Source of the DNA: JAJFUV01 sp964561215
GTDB lineage: Bacteria > Acidobacteriota > Terriglobia > Bryobacterales > Bryobacteraceae
Reading direction: 5' to 3'
DNA length: 64,000 nt
NCBI GenBank assembly: GCA_964561215.1
Contig: CAZLOS010000001.1
Coordinates: 62,001 to 126,000 of the forward strand
Shown here piece by piece: positions 52,006-61,370 of the stretch. Every line of letters starts with the position of its first letter. Within the stretch, counting starts at the first letter, position 1. Under the pieces are notes generated by a model, which was not told the DNA's origin, ran no database searches, and saw only the letters and a program-made list of their open reading frames with translations. The position numbers were made by a program, and so were the translations under genes.

Positions 52006-54321
52006 ATGGCCAAGAGATTCCTTCGCGGAATGATGTTGTGGCCGCTCTTTGTACTGAGTTGTTTAGGAGCTGGCTTGGACCTGAGCAAGGCGGTGGTGGC
52101 GACGCCGAAAACCTTCACCGGCGTGGAGAAGAAGGCCGTCCAGGTACTGGTGGAAGAAGTCGAGAAGCGTAGCCAGGTCCAGTGGCCTTCCGGCGAGAGT
52201 GGTCCGGCGGTGATCGAACTGCGGCGCGGAAGCGGGCCCGCGGAAGGCTACACCATTTCGACCAGCGTGAGCGCGCCTGCCCGGGTGACCGTTTCCGGCA
52301 ACGATGCGCGCGGCGTGCTGTTCGGCGTGGGGCACCTGCTGCGAAAACTGGAGATGACGCGCGGCCAGGTGGTGCTTCCCGAGCCGCTCAATATCACGAC
52401 CGCGCCGCGCTACAGGCTGCGCGGCCATCAGCTTGGCTACCGCCCCAAAACGAATTCCTATGATGCGTGGAACGTGGCCATGTGGGACCAGTACGTCCGC
52501 GACCTGGCCATTTTCGGGGTCAACGCCATTGAGTTGATGCCCCCGCGCACCGACGATGACGCCGACAGTCCGCATTTTCCGCTGCCGCAGATGCGGATGA
52601 TGGTGGAAATGTCGCGCATCGCCGACGAATACGGCATGGATGTGTGGATCTGGTACCCCGCGCTGGAGAAGGATTACTCGGATCCCGCGACGGTCCCGGC
52701 CGCGCTGGCCGAGTGGGGCGAGGTGTTCCGCCAGTTGCCGCGCGTCGACGCGGTTTTCGTGCCCGGTGGCGATCCCGGCCACACGCAGCCCGAGTATATG
52801 ATGGCACTGCTCGAAAAGCAGACCGCCAACCTGCGCAAATATCATCCCAAGGCGCAGATGTGGATGTCGCCGCAGGGCTTCACCAAGGAATGGATGGACG
52901 AGTTCTTCGGGATCATGGACCGCCGGCCGGCCTGGCTCTCCGGCATTGTCCACGGCCCGCAGGTGCCCGTCGACATCTACAAGTTGCGTGAGCGCATTCC
53001 GAAGCAGTACCCCATCCGCAACTACCCCGACATTACGCACAGCCGCCAGTGCCAGTTCCCCGTGCCGGACTGGGACGTCGCGCACGCCATGACCATCGCG
53101 CGCGAGGGCGTGAATCCGCGGCCGCATGACATGGCCGCGATCTTCCGCTATTCGCAGCCGCCGGCAATCGGGTTCATCACCTACTCGGAAGGCTGCAACG
53201 ACGATGTGAACAAGACGTTGTGGAGCGGCTTGGGCTGGAATCCCGACGCGGACGTTGTGGAGATTCTGCGCGATTACGCGCGCTATTACATCAATCCGCG
53301 CTTTGCAGATTCGTACGCGCAGGGCCTGGTGTCGCTGGAACGAGACTGGCGTGCGCCGCTTATCGACAACACCGGCATAGACGCGACCTGGGCGCAGTTC
53401 CGGGCCATGGAACTGGCGGCAAGGCCGCAGGACCTGTTGAACTGGCGCTTCCAGCAGGGGCTCTACCGGGCTTACTACGACGCCTACACGCGCCAAAGGC
53501 TGCTTTACGAAACCGGCCTGGAACGCGAAGCCATGGACAAGCTTCGCGCGGCGCATGAAACCGGTGCACTCGTTGCGCTGGCACAAGCCGAGGCGGAGCT
53601 GGACGAGAGCGTCACAAGGCGCGTGGCCCTGGATCGTCGCGCGCGCGTCTACGAACTGGCCGAAGCTCTCTTCCAAAGCATACGGATGCAGCTGAGCGTT
53701 ACGCGGTACAAAGCCATCGATGTGGGCCGCGGCGCCAATCTCGACACAGTGGAATTCCCCCTGAACGACCGCGTATGGTTGAAGGCGCGCTTCGCCGAAA
53801 TCCGCGCTCGCGGCCAGGAAGCCGGCAGACTCGCCGGCATCGACGAGATTCTGAACTGGACCAACCCCGGCCCCGGAGGTTTCTATGACGACCTCGGCAA
53901 GGTGAACGCGCAGCCGCATCTCGAGCGCGGCATGGGCTTTGAGAAGGACCCGCAGTTCTGGCGCTCCTCGCTGCTCGGCTTCGCCTACGTTCCCGGCGGG
54001 CGCATCTCCTGGATGGATTACGCCGAAGCGTTGCACGAACAGCCGCTCGAAATGCGCTACAAGAACCTCGACCCGAAGGCGCACTACAAGGTGCGTGTCG
54101 TTTACGCGGGCGACATGGCGCGCGAAGTGAGGATGGAGGCCGATACAATTGAAGTTCACCCGCTGATAAAAAAACCGGTCCCGGTGCGGCCGCTGGAGTT
54201 TGACATTCCGGCGCAGGCGACGACGGACGGCGAGTTGACGCTTCGCTGGTACAGGCGGCCGGGCCTTGGCGGGAACGGCCGCGGCGCGCAGGTCGCGGAG
54301 TTGTGGTTGATCAAGGAATAG
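52006..54321 (+). CDS. Secreted GH20-like (hexosaminidase-related) protein
   Basis: The start ATG at 52006 gives a signal peptide (MAKRFLRGMMLWPLFVLSCLGAG) and 771 residues; the frame is open further upstream but that region lies inside the opposite glycosidase gene. The N-terminal domain (VQVLVEEVEKRSQVQWP ... DARGVLFGVGHLLRKL) is like the GH20b/GH67N non-catalytic domain. A TIM barrel follows with MWDQYVRDLAIFGVNAIELMPPR, YGMDVWIWYPALEKDY, AVFVPGGDPGHTQPEYMM and a helical C-terminus. The usual GH20 Asp-Glu pair is not obvious. Substrate unknown. Confidence 0.8.
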   Translation: MAKRFLRGMMLWPLFVLSCLGAGLDLSKAVVATPKTFTGVEKKAVQVLVEEVEKRSQVQWPSGESGPAVIELRRGSGPAEGYTISTSVSAPARVTVSGNDARGVLFGVGHLLRKLEMTRGQVVLPEPLNITTAPRYRLRGHQLGYRPKTNSYDAWNVAMWDQYVRDLAIFGVNAIELMPPRTDDDADSPHFPLPQMRMMVEMSRIADEYGMDVWIWYPALEKDYSDPATVPAALAEWGEVFRQLPRVDAVFVPGGDPGHTQPEYMMALLEKQTANLRKYHPKAQMWMSPQGFTKEWMDEFFGIMDRRPAWLSGIVHGPQVPVDIYKLRERIPKQYPIRNYPDITHSRQCQFPVPDWDVAHAMTIAREGVNPRPHDMAAIFRYSQPPAIGFITYSEGCNDDVNKTLWSGLGWNPDADVVEILRDYARYYINPRFADSYAQGLVSLERDWRAPLIDNTGIDATWAQFRAMELAARPQDLLNWRFQQGLYRAYYDAYTRQRLLYETGLEREAMDKLRAAHETGALVALAQAEAELDESVTRRVALDRRARVYELAEALFQSIRMQLSVTRYKAIDVGRGANLDTVEFPLNDRVWLKARFAEIRARGQEAGRLAGIDEILNWTNPGPGGFYDDLGKVNAQPHLERGMGFEKDPQFWRSSLLGFAYVPGGRISWMDYAEALHEQPLEMRYKNLDPKAHYKVRVVYAGDMAREVRMEADTIEVHPLIKKPVPVRPLEFDIPAQATTDGELTLRWYRRPGLGGNGRGAQVAELWLIKE

Positions 54322-54330
54322 GAATCATCG

Positions 54331-55608
54331 ATGAGCAAGAACTACAAGTGGTTCGTGGTCGGAATGCTGTGGCTGATCTGCTTTTTCAACTATGCGGATC
54401 GGCAGGCCCTCTCGGCGCTTTTGCCGCTGCTCGAGAAAGAGATGCACCTCACACCGGTGCAGCTTGGATGGCTCACGGCGGCGTTTGCCTGGGTGTACGG
54501 GCTCTCGGCTCCTTTCACCGGAAACATCGCGGACCGCATCAAGCGCCGGACTGCGATCCTCGGCGGCCTGCAGATCTGGAGCGTGGTTTGCGCCCTGACC
54601 GCCGCGGCGGCCAACTTCGTGCAGTTGCTTTCGTTCCGCGCCATCATCGGGCTGGGCGAGTCCATCTACTATCCGGCGGCGATGTCCCTGCTGAGCGATT
54701 ACCACGGTAAGGGGACGCGGTCGCGCGTGATGGGCATCCATCAGACGGGCGTGTACATCGGCACCATCGCCGGCAGTTTCTTTGCCGGACTGATCGGGCA
54801 GTACTACGGGTGGCGGCTGTCGTTCGTGGTCTTCGGCGGGCTTGGCATTCTGCTCGGCCTGTTCATGATCAAGGCGCTCGTCGAACCCCAACGCGGCGCG
54901 GCGGATCTGGCCGACATCGGCGCGAAAGCCGACGCCCATCTCGCCAAGAGCATGCCTGTTAAAGAGTTCATGAAGGTCATCTGGGGCACGCCGACCGTGC
55001 TGCTGCTTATGAGCGCTTTTATGTGCGCGAACTTCGTGGCCCTTGTGGTCCTGAGCTGGATGCCGATGTTCCTTTATGGCAAGTTCCACCTGAGCCTGGC
55101 TGGCGCGGGGCTGACCGCGACATTGTACATTCAGCTCGCCAGCATGGTGGGTTGCCCGTTAGGCGGCTACCTGGCCGACATTTTCCGCAAGCGCACCCCC
55201 GGCGGGCGCATTGCGATCCAAGGCTTCGGGGTCCTCTTCGGCGCGCCCTTCGTGCTGCTGTGCGGCGAGACGGAGACGTTCGGTTGGCTTATCGTGTCGC
55301 TGATCGCCTGGGGTCTGTTTAAGGGCTTCTACGACGCCAACATCTTTGCCTCGGTGTACGACGTAATACGCCCCGAAGCACGCGGAACCGCTGCCGGGTT
55401 CATGAACGCGATCGGCTGGATCGGCGGCGGCCTGGCGCCGGTAGTCATCGGGTATATTGCCCAAGGCTCGAGCTTGAGCTACGCCATCTCGATCACCGCG
55501 GTGGTTTACGTGATCGCCGCCGCGCTGCTGTTCTCCGGCGTATTCTTCACGGTAAAGAGAGATGCCGCGCGCATGGAAGCGCAACTGGCCGCGGAAGCGC
55601 GGGCCTGA
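54331..55608 (+). CDS. MFS transporter (anion:cation symporter / sugar acid type)
   Basis: The 425-residue protein has about 12 membrane segments. It begins WFVVGMLWLICFFNYADRQALSALLPLLEKEM, the ACS-type N-terminus, and has the motif-A-like GNIADRIKRRTAILGGL; the second half has GGYLADIFRKRTPGGR. Family members carry sugar acids, phosphorylated sugars or organic acids. The start lies 9 nt after the GH20-like gene, so uptake of its product is likely. Confidence 0.9.
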   Translation: MSKNYKWFVVGMLWLICFFNYADRQALSALLPLLEKEMHLTPVQLGWLTAAFAWVYGLSAPFTGNIADRIKRRTAILGGLQIWSVVCALTAAAANFVQLLSFRAIIGLGESIYYPAAMSLLSDYHGKGTRSRVMGIHQTGVYIGTIAGSFFAGLIGQYYGWRLSFVVFGGLGILLGLFMIKALVEPQRGAADLADIGAKADAHLAKSMPVKEFMKVIWGTPTVLLLMSAFMCANFVALVVLSWMPMFLYGKFHLSLAGAGLTATLYIQLASMVGCPLGGYLADIFRKRTPGGRIAIQGFGVLFGAPFVLLCGETETFGWLIVSLIAWGLFKGFYDANIFASVYDVIRPEARGTAAGFMNAIGWIGGGLAPVVIGYIAQGSSLSYAISITAVVYVIAAALLFSGVFFTVKRDAARMEAQLAAEARA

Positions 55609-58600
55609 TCAGTAGATCGGGATTCGCGCCGTCTCAAGGCCGTCACCGCTTACGACTACAAGGTACCGGGGCGGCTTTTCGAGTACCACGTCTTTGAAGA
55701 CCGCGATGCCTTTCGCGGCGCGCGCTTCGAGATCGGCCGGAAGCTTGCCCGAACCGCCCGTGACCCGCATGCGCAGGCGCGTCGAGGCCGAACGCATCCG
55801 CACGCCCCCGCATTCGATAGTCGCGTAGAGATTGAAGCGCAAGGGCAGCCAGCTTCCGTCGGAGTTCAGCTTAACGCGCTCAGGCGGGCTGGCCTTCAGC
55901 GCGATGTTTCCTCGCACCGTATCGATCTGCGTCCCGGCGCTCTCGACACCACCAGCCGATGCTCGGATTTGGACGCGGCCCGGCGTGAGGCTGGAGGTGA
56001 TCGTCGTCGTCGCTACGCCTTCGCTGGCGTTCACCGTGCAGACGCGTGCGCCGCATCCGAGCACGGCTTCTCCCACGGCTTCGATGCGGACCGGATGGCT
56101 CGAATCGTACACGCGGCGTTTCGAAGCGTCGAGCACCGTGACAGTGATCGCCGACGTGCTCGTTCCATCCGCGATCAGCTTGTCGAACTGCGATTCGACG
56201 GCGAGCGCGGCGGCGGTTCCGTACACCTGTTTCGGCTCAGGCGCGGGCTCGGCGAGGCTGACCTGAATGGTGAGCGCTCGCGGCGCGTGGGAGCCCTGGT
56301 CCCAATAGGCGGTGTCGCGGTCCGGATCCTTCGCGGCGCCGCGCGCGTCGTAGTCGTATCGCCAGCCGGCTTCCGGCTTGATCCACAGGATGCCGGCTCT
56401 GGCGTCGTGGTACCAGCCGCGGCTGGTCCAGGAATAGAGCAACTGTTCTTTGCTTGCGACTTTGGGCAGATTCGCGCTGCCAAGGACCACGCGTGTCGGC
56501 GTGAGCCCGGTGTGCAAGCTGACCAGATAGCCCCGGCGCGCGGGCATCGTCTTGTAAGAGCCCTGTCGCGCGCCAATGGAGAGGGTAACGGACCGGGCCT
56601 GCTCGACAGCGCGGACCTCTGTAGTAGCGAACGCACCTTTCTCGTACGCGTACGTGGTGCCGTCATCCTCGTAGATGGTGCAGCGCGACGTGCCCGCCGG
56701 ATAGACATCCAGCCGGATCACCTCGAGCGGTTCCTCGTCCGAGTGGGACATCACCGGACCCATGGGAATGATGGCGCCGCCTTTCACCCACAGCGGACCG
56801 CCGGCGCTTTCCGGCCATGTGGCCGTTTGCCACCGGCCCTGGCTCGTGATGGCGCGGCCGGTCCAATAGTCATACCATTTGCCGCGCGGCAGATAGACCG
56901 GCGCTTTGCCCGGTGTCGCCGATTCGCGGCTATTAGTCACACCTTCCGAACCGCTGGTGAGTGAAGTGGTTGCCGATGCCACAAGCAGCGAGTCCCCCAG
57001 CATGAACTGCGTGGCGAGCAGGTGCGTGTTCTCATCGTCCTGGAACTCGAGCGCCATGGGACGCATCAAGGGTAGTGCGTTCGCGTTGGCCTGGCGCAGG
57101 GAAGAGTACAGGTACGGCAGCAGGCGATAGCGCAGCTTCACATAGAAGCGGTTCATCTCGAGCAGGTCGTCCGAGTAGAGCCACGGCTCCTTGTAATAGG
57201 CCCAGGCTTCCAGATAGGAGAACGGCGCCAGATAGCCGAGGTGAATGCCGTCGGGCGATTCGTTGCGGTCGCGCATGCTGACCAGGCCGTGGCCGGAGAA
57301 ACTGGCGCTCAACGCGCCGACGCCCAGCGGGAAGTCCGCTTCCCAGGTGAACGGCCAGCGGTGCGAGGCAATCGACGAGTCGTAGCCGTTGAACATGAGC
57401 ATGGCGCGCTCGCCGGTGACTCGCGTGTACTCCTCCATAGCCGTCGCACTGTAAAGCGAGTTGGTCAGGTTGTTCATCTGGGCGGCGCTGAAGACGCCGT
57501 CGCCGCCGAGGGCCTTGTTCATCTCCGGCGGGAGCCACTCCTGGCTGCTGATCATGCGCGGATAGGGATCGTCCTGCTTGAAGAACTTGATGCCTTTCCT
57601 GATGGCCGCCTGGATCCTGGGGCTGTACCACTGCTTGCGTACTTCCGGGTCCGTGTAGCCGGTTTTGGGCGCGGCGCCGGATTCCCACAAGCCCATCTTG
57701 ATACCCATGCCGGCCAATGTCCGGATCATGACGTCGGGATCGGGGAAGCGCTTCGGGCTCCAGTTCCATTTCATGTTGTAGGGAATGTCTTCCCAGCCTG
57801 GCTCGAGCCCGATCCAGTCGATGGGAATGTCCTCCCGGCGGAACCCCTGGGCCGTTTTGATGACCTGGGGCTGTTCCTCCATGTAGCGCGCCTCGTACCC
57901 GATCCCCAAAGCCCAGCGGGGCGGGAGCATCGGTTTGCCGGTCAGGTCCGTATAGCGACCAAGAATCTGCTTGAGCGCCGGGCCGTGAATCAGGTAGTAG
58001 TCCAACTGGCCGCCGTCGCTCGAAATCCGATAGCTGTCGCCGCCGGTGAAATCAAATACGTGCTTCCAGGTGTTGTTGGAGTAAAAGCCGTATCCGGCGG
58101 TGCTCATGAAAAACGGCACGGTGGCCTCATTCGACCGGAAGCTGCGGAACCATTGAAGCTTGCGGCCCCGGACGTCCAGCGCCATGCGCTGGAACCCGAG
58201 GCCGTAGAAATGCTCGTCCGGGCGCATTCGGACCTGGAGGGTGCCCGGTGTGCCGTGGCTCAGTCCGGTCTGTTCGAGGATCGTCTTTCCGGCGTGGTCG
58301 AGCAGCGAAATCCGGAACGGATTCGGCTCGATCCTCACGCGCAAGGCTCCCGTGTCGATGAGCACCGCGCCTCCGGTGCTGCTGGTCTTGATCTGCACGG
58401 GCGGGAAATTGTCGCGCACGAAGCCCCAGCGAACGGTGAGCGGTTCGGGGAACCGGCCGTCGGGCGAGACGCGCACGCGGATCATCTCCGGCGTCACCGC
58501 CTGCAATCTCACTTGGGCGCCACCGCGGCAGCCGAAGCTCACCGCACCTTTTTCGGTGGATAGGAGCTTGCAGTCTTCAAGTTGCGCGCCGGCAAGCGGC

Positions 58601-58635
58601 AGGACCGACAAAAGCAGGAACAGCAGTGCGACCAT
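55609..58635 (-). CDS. Secreted GH31 alpha-glucosidase/xylosidase with C-terminal Ig-like domain
   Basis: The 1008-residue protein has a signal peptide (MVALLFLLLSVLPLAGAQ), the GH31 N-domain, and a TIM barrel with MEEQPQVIKTAQGFRREDIPIDWIGLEPGW, MGLWESGAAPK, the nucleophile-region Asp in FFKQDDPYPR, and acid/base Asp in FTWEADFPLG then SASFSGHGLVSM. C-terminal beta domains follow; the last 200 residues include an Ig-like Big_1-type segment (SAITVTVLDASKRRVYDSSHPVRIEAVG). Family members cleave alpha-glucosides or xylosides. Its 3' end abuts the convergent MFS gene. Confidence 0.9.
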   Translation of the reverse strand: MVALLFLLLSVLPLAGAQLEDCKLLSTEKGAVSFGCRGGAQVRLQAVTPEMIRVRVSPDGRFPEPLTVRWGFVRDNFPPVQIKTSSTGGAVLIDTGALRVRIEPNPFRISLLDHAGKTILEQTGLSHGTPGTLQVRMRPDEHFYGLGFQRMALDVRGRKLQWFRSFRSNEATVPFFMSTAGYGFYSNNTWKHVFDFTGGDSYRISSDGGQLDYYLIHGPALKQILGRYTDLTGKPMLPPRWALGIGYEARYMEEQPQVIKTAQGFRREDIPIDWIGLEPGWEDIPYNMKWNWSPKRFPDPDVMIRTLAGMGIKMGLWESGAAPKTGYTDPEVRKQWYSPRIQAAIRKGIKFFKQDDPYPRMISSQEWLPPEMNKALGGDGVFSAAQMNNLTNSLYSATAMEEYTRVTGERAMLMFNGYDSSIASHRWPFTWEADFPLGVGALSASFSGHGLVSMRDRNESPDGIHLGYLAPFSYLEAWAYYKEPWLYSDDLLEMNRFYVKLRYRLLPYLYSSLRQANANALPLMRPMALEFQDDENTHLLATQFMLGDSLLVASATTSLTSGSEGVTNSRESATPGKAPVYLPRGKWYDYWTGRAITSQGRWQTATWPESAGGPLWVKGGAIIPMGPVMSHSDEEPLEVIRLDVYPAGTSRCTIYEDDGTTYAYEKGAFATTEVRAVEQARSVTLSIGARQGSYKTMPARRGYLVSLHTGLTPTRVVLGSANLPKVASKEQLLYSWTSRGWYHDARAGILWIKPEAGWRYDYDARGAAKDPDRDTAYWDQGSHAPRALTIQVSLAEPAPEPKQVYGTAAALAVESQFDKLIADGTSTSAITVTVLDASKRRVYDSSHPVRIEAVGEAVLGCGARVCTVNASEGVATTTITSSLTPGRVQIRASAGGVESAGTQIDTVRGNIALKASPPERVKLNSDGSWLPLRFNLYATIECGGVRMRSASTRLRMRVTGGSGKLPADLEARAAKGIAVFKDVVLEKPPRYLVVVSGDGLETARIPIY

Positions 58636-58671
58636 CGAACACCTCGTGCAGTGCGGCCTCAGGGCCGGCGC

Positions 58672-59271
58672 TTACATTTCGCGGCGGTTCTCGAGCGACT
58701 TGGACATGGTCACCTCGTCGGCGAACTCGATGTCGCTGCCGACCGGGATGCCCATGGCGATGCGCGAAACCTTCACCCCCAGCGGCTTGAGAAGACGCGC
58801 CAGGTAAGCGGCCGTGGCTTCACCTTCCACCGTGGGATTGGTGGCCAGGATGATCTCCCGCACCTGGCCGCCCTCCAGGCGCGAAATAAGGTTCTTGATC
58901 TTGAGTTGCTCGGGGCCGATGCCTTTCAGCGGGCTGATGGAGCCGTGCAGCACGTGGTACAGGCCTTCGAAGGTGCGCGTGGTTTCGATGGGCAGGATGT
59001 TGTGCGGCTCTTCGACCACGCAAATCTGGCTCGCGTCGCGGTGCGGGTCGCGGCAGTACGGGCACAACTCGCCGTCGCTGATGTTATTGCAGATCCGGCA
59101 GATGCCCAGCTTATCCTTGACGTCGAGAATGGCCTGCGCCAGCCGTTCGCAATCCCCGCGCTCGGCGCGCAACACGTGGAAGGCGATGCGTTGCGCGGAC
59201 TTCTGTCCAATGCCGGGCAGGCGCTTGAACTCCTGAATCAGCCGGGAGAGTGGTTCGGCGAAATCGTGCAT
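58672..59271 (-). CDS. recR: Recombination protein RecR
   Basis: RecR loads RecA with RecO/F at gaps. The 199-residue protein has a helix-hairpin-helix (RLIQEFKRLPGIGQKSAQRIAFHVL), the four-Cys zinc finger CRICNNISDGELCPYCRD, and a Toprim domain (ICVVEEPHNILPIETTRTF ... LATNPTVEGEATAAYLARLL). Normal length and motifs. It ends the block ffs-dnaX-ybaB-recR, with a 2-nt gap to ybaB. Confidence 0.97.
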   Translation of the reverse strand: MHDFAEPLSRLIQEFKRLPGIGQKSAQRIAFHVLRAERGDCERLAQAILDVKDKLGICRICNNISDGELCPYCRDPHRDASQICVVEEPHNILPIETTRTFEGLYHVLHGSISPLKGIGPEQLKIKNLISRLEGGQVREIILATNPTVEGEATAAYLARLLKPLGVKVSRIAMGIPVGSDIEFADEVTMSKSLENRREM

Positions 59272-59273
59272 GG

Positions 59274-59597
59274 CTAGAACAGGCCCGGGGGAAGGCCCAT
59301 GCCGCCCAGCATGCCGCTCATTTTCTGCTGCGATTCGGCTTCCACCTTTTTCGAAGCTTCATTGAACGCGGCCATGACCATGTCCTGGAGCATCTCGACG
59401 TCGCCGGCGGCCTCCGGATCGATGACGACGCCCAGCACGTTGCGGTGGCCGTCCATCTTCACGGTGACCATGCCGCCTCCGGAGGAGGCTTCCACGCGGA
59501 TCTGGGCGATTTCCTGTTGCAGGCGATCCTGCATCTGCTGCGCCTGCTTCATCATGGCTTGCATGTTGCCGGGCATTTTCATATGAGCATTCTCCAT
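59274..59597 (-). CDS. ybaB: YbaB/EbfC nucleoid-associated protein
   Basis: The 107-residue protein binds DNA as a dimer. It has MKMPGNMQAMMKQAQQMQDRLQQEIAQIRVEASSGGGMVTVKMDG, then VLGVVIDPEAAGDVEMLQDMVMAAFNEA. The dnaX-ybaB-recR order is typical. Starts at 59597, 59582 or 59576 are possible. Confidence 0.95.
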   Translation of the reverse strand: MENAHMKMPGNMQAMMKQAQQMQDRLQQEIAQIRVEASSGGGMVTVKMDGHRNVLGVVIDPEAAGDVEMLQDMVMAAFNEASKKVEAESQQKMSGMLGGMGLPPGLF

Positions 59598-59628
59598 CTG
59601 CGATGTTCGGCCGGGGCGGCGTTGCGCT

Positions 59629-61218
59629 CTAAGTATCCCTCAAGTCGCGCACAGTGCGCACGTGGCTGCCGGGGAACACCTCCTGGAAGCGCTTCACGGC
59701 GGGGTGTTCGAGTGTCCGTTGCGTGGCTTCGTCGGCCGGTTTGGCCATGGACGCGGCGGCGGGGGCCTCGTCGGTAAGCGTGACTTTCACGTGGGGAGGC
59801 CTCTCGAAAAGGCGCTCCAGGGCCTTCTGCACGTCATTGCCGCGCATCGGCAGCGCGAATTCCCTGGGCGTCGTGATGGCGATCAGCTTACCCTGCTCGC
59901 TTACCTCGGACGCTTCGATGGCGTCGGCGGTAAACTGCGCGCCCATGCCGATCAGGGCTTTGTACAGCCTCTCTTTAAGCGAACCGTCGGAAGCGTGGGA
60001 TTGGGCCGGCGCCGGTGCGGATTGCATGGAGGGCGCGACCGGAGCGGACCTTGGCGCGGCGGACGGCGACGGCATCGCCGGGGCTGCCGGCGCGGGGCCT
60101 AGCCCGGCCAGCGCATCTTCTATCGAAACCAGCCGGCCCGCATGGACCATCCGCAACAGGCCCAACTCGAGATGCAGGCGCGGCTGCAACGAATACTGCA
60201 GGTCCCGGAACAAGTCGAGCGAAAGCTGCAGATACCGCGTCAGGTCTTCCTCGGAGAAGCCGGCTGCGATCGAAACCAGCCTCTCCCGCTCGGCCTGAGA
60301 CGCCGCGATGAGCCGCGTTTCCGCGCCCGCCACTTTCGCCACCAGCAGATTCCGCAGGTAACGCGAAAGCTCACGCGAGAAATGCTGCAGGTTTAAGCCG
60401 TTGCGGTCCAACTCGGCGACGATGTCGAGCATGCGCCGCGAATCCGAAGCCACCAGCGCCTGCGTCACCTGTTCGAGCAGATCGACGGAGAATCGACCCA
60501 GCAGGGCGCGCACTTCCGCCACATTGAGCTTGTTGCCGCAGCAGGCGATGGCCTGGTCGAGCGCCGAGAGGGAGTCGCGCACGCTGCCGTCGCCGGCCTG
60601 GGCCAGAACCGCAAGGACGTCCGCGTCCGCCTCCACGCCTTCCTGCCCGCAGATCCATTTCATGCGCGCCACCAAATCCTCGAAATCCACGCCGCGGAAG
60701 CTGAAGTGCTGGCACCGGCTGGCGATGGTGGCCGGAATCTTGTGCGATTCGGTGGTGCAGAGGATGAAGACGGCCCACTCGGGCGGTTCTTCCAGGGTTT
60801 TCAGAAGCGCGTTGAAAGCCTCGTTGGTGATCTGGTGCGCTTCGTCGATGATGAAGACTTTGTAGCGGTCCCGCGCCGGCCGGTAGCGCACGTTTTCCCG
60901 CAGTTCGCGCATCTCGTTGATGCCGCGATTGGACGCCGCGTCGATTTCGATCACGTCCACGGCGCCGCCTTCGGCGATCTCCTTGCAGCTCGCACAGACG
61001 CCGCACGGCGTGGTGGTAGGCCCCTGGACGCAATTGAGGCAGCGGGCCACGATGCGCGCCACCGTGGTCTTGCCGGTTCCTCGCTGTCCGGAGAAGATGT
61101 AGCCGTGCGCGATGCGGCCTTGCGCGATGGCATTCTCGAGCGTCGCCCGGACATGCTCCTGGCCGACGAGCTCGGAGAACGCTTGTGGACGGTACTTGCG
61201 GGCGATGACCTGGTACAT
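59629..61218 (-). CDS. dnaX: DNA polymerase III subunit gamma/tau
   Basis: DnaX is the clamp loader ATPase. The 529-residue protein has YRPQAFSELVGQEHV, Walker A (FSGQRGTGKTTVAR), the four-Cys zinc module (CLNCVQ...CGVCASCKE), and Walker B/sensor (VFIIDEAHQIT, FILCTTESHKIPATIASRC). The C-terminal part (residues 370-430) is Pro/Ala/Ser-rich. No A/AAAAAG slippery site is evident, so a separate gamma form is not supported. Confidence 0.96.
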   Translation of the reverse strand: MYQVIARKYRPQAFSELVGQEHVRATLENAIAQGRIAHGYIFSGQRGTGKTTVARIVARCLNCVQGPTTTPCGVCASCKEIAEGGAVDVIEIDAASNRGINEMRELRENVRYRPARDRYKVFIIDEAHQITNEAFNALLKTLEEPPEWAVFILCTTESHKIPATIASRCQHFSFRGVDFEDLVARMKWICGQEGVEADADVLAVLAQAGDGSVRDSLSALDQAIACCGNKLNVAEVRALLGRFSVDLLEQVTQALVASDSRRMLDIVAELDRNGLNLQHFSRELSRYLRNLLVAKVAGAETRLIAASQAERERLVSIAAGFSEEDLTRYLQLSLDLFRDLQYSLQPRLHLELGLLRMVHAGRLVSIEDALAGLGPAPAAPAMPSPSAAPRSAPVAPSMQSAPAPAQSHASDGSLKERLYKALIGMGAQFTADAIEASEVSEQGKLIAITTPREFALPMRGNDVQKALERLFERPPHVKVTLTDEAPAAASMAKPADEATQRTLEHPAVKRFQEVFPGSHVRTVRDLRDT

Positions 61219-61231
61219 GAAGGGACGTTAT

Positions 61232-61338
61232 GCCAGGCCCCGGACTACCCGCGGCACACGGGACGATTCCGCTACCGTTGCTTCCTTCCGGACCTGGCGG
61301 GGTTGGCGGCCGCACGTTGCACAGGGCCCGGAGCCTGA
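61232..61338 (-). ncRNA. ffs: Signal recognition particle RNA (4.5S type)
   Basis: The minus strand holds the SRP domain IV core CAGGTCCGGAAGGAAGCA followed by ACGGTAGCGG: a GGAA tetraloop and the Ffh-binding internal loops. The ends (GTCAGGCTCCGGG and CCGGGGCCTGGC) pair over about 12 bp to close a single long hairpin of about 107 nt, the small bacterial SRP RNA. It lies just before dnaX, a common order. Ends were set from the pairing. Confidence 0.93.
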
Positions 61339-61370
61339 CAATCCTCTATGCTAGCACGGACGCGCAAAAA

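Noticed and set aside
59629..61218. Programmed frameshift in dnaX
   Set aside because: No A-rich slippery heptamer or downstream stop/hairpin was seen.
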